DNA of 64,000 nt from Mucilaginibacter psychrotolerans (GCF_004519315.1 NZ_SOZE01000022.1:1-64000), one strand, 5' to 3'; shown: positions 51,667-60,938, numbered from the stretch's first letter. Translations and numbers: made by a program. The notes: generated from the sequence alone by a model not told the origin.

Positions 51667-52020
51667 ATGTATATTAAAAAAATACAGGGCGCTATGGAAG
51701 CAATTTTCTCCTCATCATTATTTACTTTTTCCTTCTTCCTGGTGGTTGGCAGCGTAATCGTATATTTTATATTAAAGTTCGACAAGCAACAGCGCCAGAA
51801 AATGAGCAAACTGGTGGCCGAAACCCGCGATGTACAGCCTTTGCTGATGGCCAAAGCCATTAACCATAAATTGAAAACCATAAAGCCCGAGTTGAATTCA
51901 GATTCGAGGCGCGACATAGCCAAACAACTTGATGAGTTGGTTGCCGCTTACGACCGTGGACAGGTAACCCTACCCGATTATTGCCACAAACTGAACAGCC
52001 TGCTATCGATGGTAGCTTAG
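51667..52020 (+). CDS. single-helix membrane protein
   Basis: This protein has 117 residues, or 108 from the second ATG at 51694. It has one N-terminal hydrophobic helix (FTFSFFLVVGSVIVYFIL), then a basic, helical cytoplasmic part. There is no known domain. It precedes mnmD by 95 bases. Confidence 0.6.
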   Translation: MYIKKIQGAMEAIFSSSLFTFSFFLVVGSVIVYFILKFDKQQRQKMSKLVAETRDVQPLLMAKAINHKLKTIKPELNSDSRRDIAKQLDELVAAYDRGQVTLPDYCHKLNSLLSMVA

Positions 52021-52072
52021 TGGGAATTCGGAGTTTCGATTTCGGATTGACAATTTCTCGCCCCATCTTGTG

Positions 52073-52105
52073 TTGTAATAAAACATTGATATTTCCTTAG
52101 TTTTG
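52073..52105 (+). promoter_or_regulatory. candidate mnmD promoter
   Basis: TTG (52073-52075) and TAGTTTTG (52098-52105) fit the Bacteroidota TTTG/TAnnTTTG pair with a 22-base spacer. The ATG follows 10 bases after the -7 element. Confidence 0.5.
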
Positions 52106-52115
52106 GCGCATCAAT

Positions 52116-52814
52116 ATGGATGCTAACCAACAACCCCAACATTTAAGCATAGTTGCCACTGCCGATGGTTCTAATACGATCTATAACGCGCAGGTAGGCG
52201 AAAATTACCATTCGCGTAATGGTGCCTTGCAAGAGAGCAGGCACGTGTTCCTGCAATCGGGCCTGGTTTATTTCCTGCTGAACGCGCCAACTATTCACGC
52301 AACCGTGAGCATTTTAGAAGTGGGTTTCGGAACCGGACTTAATTTCCTGCTCAGTGCCGATTATTGCGCAGCCCAAAACATCGGCCTCGATTATACCGGC
52401 ATTGAAGCCTCCCCCCTCAGCCCCGAAATGATTGCCCAAACAGGTTATGATAAATTTATATCGGCTACCACCTGGAACAACTTCTTACAAACCTACCCGG
52501 CATCTTTAACCGCCAAAAGCAGTTTCAGCGATAGCATCCAGCTGCAAACCGCCCGGTGCCCGTTGCTAAGCTTCTCTTCCACACAAAAATTCGATATCAT
52601 CTATTTCGACGCGTTCGCCGCAGCTTACCAGCCCGAAATGTGGGACGAAGCTGCGATAAACCATACCCTAAGCTTTTTAAAGCCGGGCGGCGTATTTGTA
52701 ACCTATGCCATTACCGGCAACCTTAAGCGTATGGTAAAAGCCCTTGGCCTTAAGGTAGAGAAAGCACCGGGAGCACCGGGGAAGAGGGAGATGCTGCGGG
52801 CAGTTTCCAGTTAA
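52116..52814 (+). CDS. mnmD: tRNA mnm5s2U34 methyltransferase, MnmD-like
   Basis: This 232-residue Rossmann-fold methyltransferase has the SAM motif EVGFGTGLNFLL, then DYTGIEASPL and FDIIYFDAFAAAYQPEMWDE, and ends GAPGKREMLRAV. It corresponds to the methyltransferase half of bifunctional MnmC, with no FAD oxidase domain. It finishes the modification of wobble uridine in tRNA. Its stop codon borders the 7-bp tandem repeat. Confidence 0.9.
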   Translation: MDANQQPQHLSIVATADGSNTIYNAQVGENYHSRNGALQESRHVFLQSGLVYFLLNAPTIHATVSILEVGFGTGLNFLLSADYCAAQNIGLDYTGIEASPLSPEMIAQTGYDKFISATTWNNFLQTYPASLTAKSSFSDSIQLQTARCPLLSFSSTQKFDIIYFDAFAAAYQPEMWDEAAINHTLSFLKPGGVFVTYAITGNLKRMVKALGLKVEKAPGAPGKREMLRAVSS

Positions 52815-52893
52815 CAGTGGGCAGTGGGCAGTGGGCAGTGGGCAGTGGGCAGTGGGCAGTGGGCAGTGGGCAGTGGGCAGTGGGCAGTGGGCA
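52815..52893. repeat. eleven perfect copies of CAGTGGG
   Basis: The 7-bp unit CAGTGGG is repeated eleven times without a mismatch, plus CA. It begins at the end of mnmD (stop at 52812-52814). As 7 is not a multiple of three, changes in copy number would shift any frame across it. A second repeat, with AACTGCAAACTGCC units, lies at 52951-52981. Confidence 0.95.
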
Positions 52894-53002
52894 AGTTCTA
52901 AACATACAGGATTGTTTTTCTAAATTTCAAATTGTTAAACGCAAATCCAACTGCAAACTGCCAACTGCAAACTGCAAACTGAAAAAGCTATCTTTACGGC
53001 CT

Positions 53003-53812
53003 ATGTCACTAACGCCGCCTATTGCTTCTGCCACACCTTCGGGTGCTTTTGAGCGCCTGCTCACCATTATGAATGATCTGCGCATCAATTGCCCCTGGGA
53101 CAAAAAGCAAACCCTGGAGAGCCTGCGCCACCTCACCATCGAAGAGACTTACGAGCTGAGCGATGCCATACTGGGCGGCGATATGCAGGAGATAAAAAAA
53201 GAGCTGGGCGATTTGATGCTGCACCTGGTTTTTTACTCGCGCATTGCATCAGAAACCGATAGTTTCGATATCACGGGCGTGCTCAATGGCATATGCGATA
53301 AGCTCATCAACCGCCACCCGCACATCTACAGCGATGTTGAAGTAAGCAACGAGGAAGACGTAAAACGCAACTGGGAACAGATAAAGCTTAAAGAAGGCAA
53401 TAAATCGGTATTGGGCGGGGTGCCTGCATCGTTGCCGGCATTGGTAAAAGCATCGCGCATACAGGAGAAGGCCCGCGGCGTAGGTTTTGATTGGGATAAC
53501 AAAACGCAGGTTTGGGCCAAGGTGGAAGAAGAACTACAGGAGTTTAAAGATGAATTTAACGTTGCCGATGGCACTGCTATTGACCAGGAAAAGGCCGAGG
53601 CTGAATTTGGCGACCTGCTGTTCTCGCTCATCAACTACGCACGTTTCATCAATATAAACCCAGAGGATGCGCTGGAGAAAACCAATCGTAAATTCATTAA
53701 GCGTTTTCAATATCTGGAAAGTAAAGCCAAAGAAAACGGCAAGCAATTGCAGGATATGACGCTGACAGAGATGGATGTGTTTTGGAACGAGGCTAAAAAC
53801 GCCTCAAAATAA
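53003..53812 (+). CDS. mazG: nucleoside triphosphate pyrophosphohydrolase MazG
   Basis: This is a MazG protein of about 269 residues from ATG 53003, with two all-alpha domains. The first has LRINCPWDKKQTLESLRHLT and EETYELSDAI, with the acidic ExxE metal motif, then ELGDLMLHLVF; the second repeats this with EEELQEFKDE and EFGDLLFSLINYA. It hydrolyses NTPs and dNTPs to monophosphates. The open frame from 52817 adds 62 residues made of the tandem repeat (MGSGQWAVGSGQWAV) and is probably not translated. Confidence 0.92.
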   Translation: MSLTPPIASATPSGAFERLLTIMNDLRINCPWDKKQTLESLRHLTIEETYELSDAILGGDMQEIKKELGDLMLHLVFYSRIASETDSFDITGVLNGICDKLINRHPHIYSDVEVSNEEDVKRNWEQIKLKEGNKSVLGGVPASLPALVKASRIQEKARGVGFDWDNKTQVWAKVEEELQEFKDEFNVADGTAIDQEKAEAEFGDLLFSLINYARFININPEDALEKTNRKFIKRFQYLESKAKENGKQLQDMTLTEMDVFWNEAKNASK

Positions 53813-53872
53813 AAGGCTTTTTGTAGCGTTTTATTAAATTGCTGCGTAAACCCAATTGAAACCAAATAGCTC

Positions 53873-54313
53873 ATGAAAAGAAGATTTACTTATTTACTTC
53901 CCCTGTTAACTATCGTGATAGCCTTATTGGGCAGTTGCGCCCCTAATAAGCCGAGTGACCCCGTACCCAATCCAAACGGAACCTTTGCCGGCGAATTCCG
54001 CAGGCTGCACCGTTCAACTGGTGCCAGTAAAATTGATACCCTTAAAGCCAATATATCCGTTACCCTAAACAGCGATTTTACCTACAAGGTAACAGGCGAC
54101 ACCAGCACCGTGCACGCCGGGAGTATAGGTCTGTGGAACATCTCTGCCAATAGTATAAAATTCCAGGATAACACCTATTCAGCAACTTCTACCATCAGAA
54201 AAGTGCGCTTATTTGGCGAGTACGATTATGCCTATGATGGCACTTCGCTAAAGATAGCCGTTAACAGCGTTGATACGCTTAGCTTGCAATACGATTTAAA
54301 AAGAGTTAACTGA
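53873..54313 (+). CDS. small lipoprotein
   Basis: This 146-residue protein has a type II signal peptide with the lipobox GSCAP near residue 22. The mature part is beta-rich (GTFAGEFRRLHR, ITLNSDFTYKVTG-like, SIKFQDNTYS), of the lipocalin-like type. The function is unknown. A strong terminator follows. Confidence 0.7.
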   Translation: MKRRFTYLLPLLTIVIALLGSCAPNKPSDPVPNPNGTFAGEFRRLHRSTGASKIDTLKANISVTLNSDFTYKVTGDTSTVHAGSIGLWNISANSIKFQDNTYSATSTIRKVRLFGEYDYAYDGTSLKIAVNSVDTLSLQYDLKRVN

Positions 54314-54334
54314 TATTGCCGCCAGGCAAATGTG

Positions 54335-54360
54335 CCCTGTAGCTTAAAAAAGCTACGGGG
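54335..54360 (+). terminator. rho-independent terminator
   Basis: CCCTGTAGCT pairs with AGCTACGGGG (one mismatch) and is followed by TTTTTATTTTT. It lies 22 bases past the lipoprotein stop. Confidence 0.85.
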
Positions 54361-54452
54361 TTTTTATTTTTATAAATTATTTGGTATTATTTGTAGCGTT
54401 TTGCCCGCAGGCGGCGTAATGATTTGTAAACAACCGGAACTAACAGTTTTTA

Positions 54453-55007
54453 ATGCATCTAACCCACCGCATTACCGAAGATGAAATAGTAGGTAAATGC
54501 AAAACCGGCAGCCTTAAGCACCAGGAATTGCTATATAAGCAGTTCTATGGCTATGCTATGGGTGTTAGCGTGCGCTATAGTATTAACCAGGATGATGCTT
54601 TAGAAGTTGTAAATGATGCGTTTATAAAAGTGTTCAACAACATAAGTACATACAATACCGACAAACCTTTTAAGGCATGGCTGCGCACCATAGTGGTAAA
54701 CACGGCTATTGACAGGCGCCGCAAAGAACTAAAACACCAGGCCCATACCGATCTGGATAATGCCGTTGGCGTGGGCAGCAATGCCAGCGCCATAGATAGC
54801 CTGAACGCACAGGATATTTTAAAAGTAATGAAACAACTGCCGCAGCTACAGCTCACGATATTCAACATGTACGAAATTGATGGCTATAACCACGATGAAA
54901 TTGGCAAAATATTAAACCTGCCGGCTAGTTCATCGCGTGTGTATTTAAGCAGGGCCAAGGATAAATTAAGGCAGTTATTAACAACAGAAACGCAAACCCA
55001 TGGATGA
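54453..55007 (+). CDS. ECF RNA polymerase sigma factor
   Basis: This 184-residue protein has sigma region 2 (LLYKQFYGYAMGVSVRYSI, then ALEVVNDAFIKVFNN) and region 4 (LPQLQLTIFNMYEIDGYNHDEIGKI in pieces, then SSRVYLSRAKDKL). It overlaps the next gene by eight bases, so the two are tightly coupled. It is likely held by the membrane protein encoded downstream. Confidence 0.93.
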   Translation: MHLTHRITEDEIVGKCKTGSLKHQELLYKQFYGYAMGVSVRYSINQDDALEVVNDAFIKVFNNISTYNTDKPFKAWLRTIVVNTAIDRRRKELKHQAHTDLDNAVGVGSNASAIDSLNAQDILKVMKQLPQLQLTIFNMYEIDGYNHDEIGKILNLPASSSRVYLSRAKDKLRQLLTTETQTHG

Positions 55008-56433
55008 GCAGTTTGATAAGAAGCTAAGCAGCCGCATACGGGAGGTGTTTGATAATTACGAATCGCCACCTGCCGACGAGGCCTGGCTGGAACTACGCAA
55101 AAAGTTCCCGGTGAAACAGGAACGCAAAATTGCCTGGCTTTGGTGGAGCAGCGCAGCTGCCCTTTTATTGGTATTTTTAGGCGTAGGCCTGTGGCTGATG
55201 AACAACAAGCCGCAAACAGGCAATAACGTAGCCGTAAAACCTCAGATACAACAGCAGCAGCCGAATCAAGCGACACCAAACCCTACCCCTGCCGGTAGCG
55301 AGGTTACCTCGGTTAATCCGTTGGCAACTACTGGTACCAAAAACGATAGTGCCGTACAAGCACCAAACAAAGCTTTGGCTGGTCCTGCTGTTGCAGCCGG
55401 CCATGATACAGCCAACAACGCACGTAAAACAGGAAGCAACGCAGTTGCAACGCCAGGCAATACGCTAGCAATAAACAGCGGCTCCCCTGCCAGTGTCGCC
55501 ACCAACAAGCAATTGCCAGGCACGGCAACTATTGCAGGCAACACGCCTGCAGCCGGGCAAACTGTAGTTACAGGCGCAATAACCAACAACCAGCAGGTTG
55601 CAGCAGTTGATGTGCCGACAAGCGGTAATGGCCAAACCGCACCTGTAATTACCAACAAAACAAGCCCCGTTATTGCGCAGCAGCCTGTAAAAACCATAGA
55701 CGATTTGTTTGCACAAGACAAAGCCCAACGGGTTGCCAAACAAAAAACAGATAAGAAGGAATTGAAGAAGGTAGACTTTAGCGTATATGCAGCCACTTAT
55801 ATGAACTATGCCCAGGGCAGCGCCAACCAGATAAACGCGGGCGCAGGCTTTACTTCTGATATACGGCTGAGCAAGAACATCAAGCTATCTACCGGCGTAT
55901 CGCTGGCGCAAAATACGCTGAGCTATGCGGGCCAACCGCCTGCATCGGGCAGCAGCAACAGCGTACTTTCAGCGGCGAGCCCGGGTTTACTGCAGAATGA
56001 CGCACTTAATTTCGGCGCATCGGCAACGGTTGCCGAGTTGCAGAACTACCGGGCCAGTTTGATGGGACTTGATGTGCCTATCAACATCAAATACGAGTTC
56101 AACCCCGAGAAAAGCGACACCTATATATCGGCAGGTTTAAGCTCGGGTACTTTTATCGATGAACGGTACACCTCGCATTTTGCTTATAAAAATGCACAGG
56201 GCTATGCCTCGGCGGTAACCCAAGACCAAACCTACACCCAAAGCTTCAACAGTTTTTACTTCGGTAAAACACTTAACCTATCGTTTGGTACCGGCTTCCC
56301 CATAGGCAGAAACAACAGGCTGGTTGTAGAGCCCTTCCTGAAATATCCGCTTGGCGGGCTGGGCGCGCAGGCTATCCATTTTGGGGCGGGTGGCGTCAAC
56401 CTTAAATTTAACTTTAAAACAACTAAAAAATGA
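55000..56433 (+). CDS. dual-membrane-spanning anti-sigma-like protein
   Basis: This 477-residue protein has four parts. Residues 1-45 are cytoplasmic (FDKKLSSRIREVFDNYESPP, typical of anti-sigma N-termini). Residues 46-67 are an inner-membrane helix (WLWWSSAAALLLVFLGVGLW). Residues 70-245 are a disordered Ala/Thr/Asn/Gln/Pro-rich linker. Residues about 258-477 form an outer-membrane beta-barrel. This is the layout of the dual-membrane-spanning anti-sigma (Dma) proteins described in Bacteroides. It sits directly after a sigma gene and before another barrel gene. Confidence 0.82.
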   Translation: MDEQFDKKLSSRIREVFDNYESPPADEAWLELRKKFPVKQERKIAWLWWSSAAALLLVFLGVGLWLMNNKPQTGNNVAVKPQIQQQQPNQATPNPTPAGSEVTSVNPLATTGTKNDSAVQAPNKALAGPAVAAGHDTANNARKTGSNAVATPGNTLAINSGSPASVATNKQLPGTATIAGNTPAAGQTVVTGAITNNQQVAAVDVPTSGNGQTAPVITNKTSPVIAQQPVKTIDDLFAQDKAQRVAKQKTDKKELKKVDFSVYAATYMNYAQGSANQINAGAGFTSDIRLSKNIKLSTGVSLAQNTLSYAGQPPASGSSNSVLSAASPGLLQNDALNFGASATVAELQNYRASLMGLDVPINIKYEFNPEKSDTYISAGLSSGTFIDERYTSHFAYKNAQGYASAVTQDQTYTQSFNSFYFGKTLNLSFGTGFPIGRNNRLVVEPFLKYPLGGLGAQAIHFGAGGVNLKFNFKTTKK

Positions 56434-57167
56434 AAAAGATCTTCCTGAGCCTTATTTGCCTTTTTATTGCCACTGTATCATTCGCCCAAAAGCTGGAAGT
56501 TACCGCGGGCGCATATACCAGCCTATTCAGATTCAGCGGTGAATCAACAGAATCGGTTTCCTTTTTTAATTCGAGTACAGGCCTACCCGGAGGCACCTCT
56601 TCTTACACCAATAACCCCTACGGCAACAAAATCGGGATAGGTTATGGCATTAGCGGTCAGGGGCAACTGGTTGGCAAAGGTGGCTTTATTATTGGCTTGC
56701 AGGTTGGCTACGAACAGTTGAAAAGCAAAATAGCTATCAAACAGTTTTACGTTACCGATATAACCACCATCGGGGCTCAATACGTTCAAACAATAGATGC
56801 CACCGGCAGCACAGCCTTAAAAAGCAATATCATCAACGTAAACCCATACATCGGTTACCGCATACCGCTTACAAAAGTAAAACTGGATATCCTGGCAGGG
56901 GCCGATCTGGGCTTCATTAATAACACCCACGAGAAAGGCTCTGCCAGGGCTAACACCGGTACCACTTACACCACCGACTTAGACCGCACCACCATAACCG
57001 AAGATTTCAGGCTGAGGCTTGGCCTGGCTGCAAGCCTAAACAAGTTTAGCCTTAACGCAAGCTACGCCAATGGTGTATCTAACTATAAGAGTGGCTACTT
57101 AGGCGGTGGCGTACAAAATGCGCATAGCAAAGTAATCAGGATTGGATTGGGGTATAGGATATTTTAG
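56430..57167 (+). CDS. outer-membrane beta-barrel protein
   Basis: This 245-residue protein has a signal peptide (ending SFAQ) and a beta-barrel of about eight to ten strands, ending in KVIRIGLGYRIF with terminal Phe, the usual outer-membrane insertion signal. It overlaps the upstream gene by 4 bases. It may be a partner or a target of the anti-sigma system. Confidence 0.85.
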   Translation: MKKIFLSLICLFIATVSFAQKLEVTAGAYTSLFRFSGESTESVSFFNSSTGLPGGTSSYTNNPYGNKIGIGYGISGQGQLVGKGGFIIGLQVGYEQLKSKIAIKQFYVTDITTIGAQYVQTIDATGSTALKSNIINVNPYIGYRIPLTKVKLDILAGADLGFINNTHEKGSARANTGTTYTTDLDRTTITEDFRLRLGLAASLNKFSLNASYANGVSNYKSGYLGGGVQNAHSKVIRIGLGYRIF

Positions 57168-57204
57168 AGGAGTAGAGGTTAGAGAATGTGTCGTATTTAA
57201 TATA

Positions 57205-57275
57205 GAATACCGAATGTCCAACGCCGAATAATGAAGTAAGAACCTTCGAAATTCATTATTCGTAGTTCGGTATTC
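57205..57275. repeat. inverted repeat GAATACCGA / TCGGTATTC
   Basis: The outer arms GAATACCGA (57205-57213) and TCGGTATTC (57267-57275) and the inner arms CGAATAATGA (57225-57234) and TCATTATTCG (57253-57262) are both perfect. It lies between convergent genes and may terminate both. Confidence 0.75.
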
Positions 57276-57288
57276 GATATTTTTTTCT

Positions 57289-58509
57289 CTATTTAAACCT
57301 TATCGCCCGCACAGGCGATATACGCGTTACCAGCATGCTGGGTATAATAAGCACCAGCAAGCAAATAACCAGGGTGCCTACGTTGAGCAACACCACATCA
57401 AATACGCTAACCTGGATAGGCACAAAAGCCATGTAATAGTTTGCCGGATCCAGCGCGAAAAAGTGGGTTTCCTGCTGAAAATAGCCAATGCCCAGCCCCA
57501 GCAAATTACCCAAAAACAGTCCTACCCCTATCAGGTAAGCCGCATTATACAAAAACACTTTTTGTATCACCCAGTTTTGCGCCCCCATGGCCTTCAGCAT
57601 GCCTATCATGCTGGTGCGCTCCAATATCATAATCAATAGCGCCGATATCATATTGATAACCGCTACCACCGTCATCAGCACCAACATCACCAGCGCGTTG
57701 GCATCCAGCAAGCCCAGCCACTCAAAAATCACGGGGTAATTCTCTACTACCGTGTACGATTTTAGCAGTATCGGCAGCTTATCGTCTATCCAGTCGGCAG
57801 TAGGGTTAAGTCGGTCGAAATCGGCCACCCGTACTTCGTAACCACCAATTTCGCCTTTGTTCCAGTCGTTAAGGCGTTTGATGAGGTTGATATCTCCTAT
57901 GATAAAGTTTTTGTCGATCTCATCCGCACCGATATCGAAAATGCCTTTTATCTTCAGTTTGCGCTTACGCGGTGTTTCCTGCACAAAGTAGATCAGCAGG
58001 TCGTCACCGGCTTTTAACTTAAGTCGCTTAGCGATCACCTCGGATATCATCACTTGCTTCATCGCCTCTGCCGAATCCCTGAAATCGATAACGCTGCCGC
58101 TCACCAGCATTTTCTTCATGTAACCCCAGTCGTAGTTTTTATCTACGCCTTTCATTATTACGCCTTCCCTATCGTTGTTGGCCTTGATAATACCCGGCTT
58201 GGTGGCAAAGGCATTGATATGGGCAATATTTTGGTTGCCCTTTAGTTTAGCTATTAGCCCCGGCTCGGGTATAAAAGAGGAATTTTCGTAGGAGTTGTTC
58301 AGGTCTGACTTTACGATTTGCACATCGCCGGCAAAACCGCGTATCTTCTCGCGTATCTCCGCTTTAAAGCCCCTGATAATGGCCATAGAGAGTATCATCA
58401 CCCCAAGCCCGAGCATAATGCCTAAAATAGCTATACGCACAATTAATTTAGAAAAAGTACGCTTACTTTTTAAGGTGATACGATTGGATATGAACCGGGC
58501 GAAACTCAA
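57289..58509 (-). CDS. FtsX-like ABC transporter permease (LolC/E type)
   Basis: This 406-residue protein has one N-terminal helix, a large periplasmic domain (about 45-270) and three C-terminal helices, the LolC/E/MacB plan. MNTIFC-like family features include RIAILGIMLGLGVMILSMAI and the loop KAMGAQNWVIQKVFLYNAAYL. It probably works with an ABC ATPase encoded elsewhere in lipoprotein release or a related envelope process. Confidence 0.88.
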   Translation of the reverse strand: MSFARFISNRITLKSKRTFSKLIVRIAILGIMLGLGVMILSMAIIRGFKAEIREKIRGFAGDVQIVKSDLNNSYENSSFIPEPGLIAKLKGNQNIAHINAFATKPGIIKANNDREGVIMKGVDKNYDWGYMKKMLVSGSVIDFRDSAEAMKQVMISEVIAKRLKLKAGDDLLIYFVQETPRKRKLKIKGIFDIGADEIDKNFIIGDINLIKRLNDWNKGEIGGYEVRVADFDRLNPTADWIDDKLPILLKSYTVVENYPVIFEWLGLLDANALVMLVLMTVVAVINMISALLIMILERTSMIGMLKAMGAQNWVIQKVFLYNAAYLIGVGLFLGNLLGLGIGYFQQETHFFALDPANYYMAFVPIQVSVFDVVLLNVGTLVICLLVLIIPSMLVTRISPVRAIRFK

Positions 58510-58591
58510 TGCTGGATGGATTTTTGTACCTTCGCAAATATGCGCTTTTAAGCTTAAACAGCTGCCTTAAAATTTGGTTTAGTATAATAAA

Positions 58592-59821
58592 ATGATGATG
58601 AGGATAAAGATATTGTTGCCCGCCGCCTTGTTATGCAGCCTGTTCATCACCTGCGATAACCTTGCCCAAACGCCCCGCGACCATAAAACCGCCATCAAAA
58701 AAATGGTATTGCCGGTGCTGCCCGCTGCCGACCAGGTACCGCTTTACCTCGATTACCTCAAAGGCAAAAACATCGGCATGCTCATCAACCAAACATCGGT
58801 TATCGGGCCAAAAAAGGTACCGGTGGTTGATAGTTTGCTAAAGCTCGGCGTTACCGTTAAGAAGATTTTCGGTCCCGAGCATGGCATCAGGGGCAATGCT
58901 GCCAATGGCGCAACCATCAACGATAGTACCGACCCGGTTACCGGCCTGCCTGCCATTTCGCTATATGGCAAACACTTTAAACCCACGCCCGAGGATTTAA
59001 AAGGCATCAACCTGATGATATTTGATGTGCAGGATGTAGGCACGCGCTTTTACACTTATATCTCTACCCTGCACTATGTAATGCAGGCCTGCGCCGAAAA
59101 CAACATCGAACTGGTGATATTAGACAGGCCAAACCCCAACGGTTATTTTGTGGATGGCCCGGTGCTGGATACAGCCTTCCGTTCTTTTGTAGGCATGCAT
59201 ACCATCCCTGTAGTACACGGCATGACGATTGCCGAATACGCCCAAATGATCAACGGCGAAGGATGGTTAAAAAACAAGGTACAGTGCAAGCTCAAGATAT
59301 TCAAGGTAGCCAACTACACGCACGATAAGCCTTACATACTCCCCGTAAACCCATCGCCAAACTTAAACTCCGCGCAATCGATACTGCTTTATCCGCACAT
59401 CTGCTTTTTCGAGGGCACCAACATCAGTTTAGGTCGAGGCACCCAGCAGCCATTCCAGCTACTGGGCAGCCCTTTGCTCAAAGATAAGTACCCGTTTTCG
59501 TTTAAACCAGTAAGCATACCTGGCATGAGCGATAATCCACCCCTAAAAGACCAGGTTTGTTACGGAATTAGCTTAAAAGATTACAATACCGACACCCTAA
59601 GGCAACAAAAAAAGCTTAACTTAGCATGGCTGATCAGTTTTCATAAAGCGTACCCTGATAAGGAACACTTTTTTATAGCATACTTCAACAAACTTGCCGG
59701 CACCGATGTGCTGAAAAAACAAATCATCGCCGGCAAATCGGAGGCTGAAATAAGGGAAAGCTGGGAGCCTGCCCTATCGAATTTCAAGGCTATACGCAGC
59801 AAGTATTTGCTGTATAAATAG
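58592..59821 (+). CDS. exo-beta-N-acetylmuramidase NamZ-like (DUF1343)
   Basis: This 409-residue protein has a signal sequence and possible lipobox (LFITCDN). The DUF1343 core has GPEHGIRGNAANG, FDVQDVGTRFYTYISTL and LDRPNPNGYFVDGP. Members of this family cleave terminal MurNAc from peptidoglycan fragments. It is likely involved in cell wall recycling in the periplasm. Confidence 0.9.
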   Translation: MMMRIKILLPAALLCSLFITCDNLAQTPRDHKTAIKKMVLPVLPAADQVPLYLDYLKGKNIGMLINQTSVIGPKKVPVVDSLLKLGVTVKKIFGPEHGIRGNAANGATINDSTDPVTGLPAISLYGKHFKPTPEDLKGINLMIFDVQDVGTRFYTYISTLHYVMQACAENNIELVILDRPNPNGYFVDGPVLDTAFRSFVGMHTIPVVHGMTIAEYAQMINGEGWLKNKVQCKLKIFKVANYTHDKPYILPVNPSPNLNSAQSILLYPHICFFEGTNISLGRGTQQPFQLLGSPLLKDKYPFSFKPVSIPGMSDNPPLKDQVCYGISLKDYNTDTLRQQKKLNLAWLISFHKAYPDKEHFFIAYFNKLAGTDVLKKQIIAGKSEAEIRESWEPALSNFKAIRSKYLLYK

Positions 59822-59889
59822 CACCGCAGTTGAACACTGCAACGCTATTAAGCTCTCTTTTATTTAGCTAAATCTTAATCTACAAGCAG

Positions 59890-60807
59890 ATGAGAATTAT
59901 ATTTATGGGTACGCCCCAGTTTGCTGTTGCATCGCTCGATGCCTTAATAACCGCCGGTTGCGAAGTTGTAGCCGTTGTAACCGCCCCCGATAAACCCGCA
60001 GGCCGTGGTAAAAAAATAAGCGAAAGCGCCGTAAAGCAATATGCCGTAGAGAAAGGATTGAAAGTACTGCAGCCCGAAAAGCTGAAAAACCCCGATTTCT
60101 TAAAAGAACTGGAAGCCCTGCATGCTGATTTGCAGGTGGTAGTAGCCTTTCGGATGTTGCCCGAGGTGGTTTGGAATATGCCACCCAAGGGCACCATTAA
60201 CCTGCATGCTTCGCTTTTGCCGCAATACCGTGGTGCCGCCCCCATCAACTGGGCCATCATCAACGGCGAAAAAGAAAGCGGTGTTACCACCTTCTTTCTC
60301 ACGCACGATATTGATACCGGCCACATTTTGTTTACCGAAAAGGTAACGCTTAAAGGTACCGAAACCGCAGGCCATTTGCACGACTGGCTCATGAACAAAG
60401 GCGCGGGCCTGCTGGTAAAAACCGTAAAAGGCATAGAAAGTGGCCGCTACAGCCAGCACCCGCAGGACCATTTTACCGATGGCATCACCCTAAAACACGC
60501 CCCCAAGATTTTCAAAGAAGATTGCCTGATCGATTTTAACCAGCCTGCACAATCTGTTTGCAACTTTATACGCGGCTTAAGCCCCTCGCCTACCGCCTAT
60601 ACCACCATAAATGATAAGGCGTTAAAGATATTTTACGCCACGCCCGAAATTACCGATACCGGCTTATTGCCCGGCGCATTTATCACCGATAACAAAACCC
60701 ACCTTAAATTTGTAACCGCCGATGGTTGCGTAAACGTAACCGACCTGCAACTGGAAGGCAAGAAACGTATGGAAACAGAAGAGTTTTTAAGGGGGAATAA
60801 GTTTTAG
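59890..60807 (+). CDS. fmt: methionyl-tRNA formyltransferase
   Basis: This 305-residue enzyme formylates Met-tRNAfMet for translation initiation. The formyl-binding motif is complete: NLHASLLPQYRGAAPINWAI, with THDIDTGHIL containing the catalytic Asp. A short C-terminal OB-like domain follows. It is usually beside def, but here it stands alone. Confidence 0.95.
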   Translation: MRIIFMGTPQFAVASLDALITAGCEVVAVVTAPDKPAGRGKKISESAVKQYAVEKGLKVLQPEKLKNPDFLKELEALHADLQVVVAFRMLPEVVWNMPPKGTINLHASLLPQYRGAAPINWAIINGEKESGVTTFFLTHDIDTGHILFTEKVTLKGTETAGHLHDWLMNKGAGLLVKTVKGIESGRYSQHPQDHFTDGITLKHAPKIFKEDCLIDFNQPAQSVCNFIRGLSPSPTAYTTINDKALKIFYATPEITDTGLLPGAFITDNKTHLKFVTADGCVNVTDLQLEGKKRMETEEFLRGNKF

Positions 60808-60913
60808 GCCCCCTGCGATGAAACGGCTGTTACCTGGCTGCGCTACAGCAAGATTTTTAAATTTAATGACTTTAATCTGTAAAATCTGCTCGCTTCTATA
60901 AAATCCAAAGCTT

Positions 60914-60921
60914 TAATTTTG
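60914..60921 (+). promoter_or_regulatory. candidate -7 element of the DUF3050 gene
   Basis: TAATTTTG matches TAnnTTTG, 17 bases before the ATG at 60939. No clear -33 element was found. Confidence 0.35.
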
Positions 60922-60938
60922 CCGTTTATTCTTCCATC

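Noticed and set aside
52815..52893. A minisatellite-like origin or iteron region
   Set aside because: There is no replication initiator gene or DnaA box cluster near, and the unit is only 7 bp.
52817..53002. N-terminal extension of MazG made of GSGQWAV repeats
   Set aside because: It is the translation of the 7-bp tandem repeat. The MazG domain starts shortly after the ATG at 53003, and family length fits that start.
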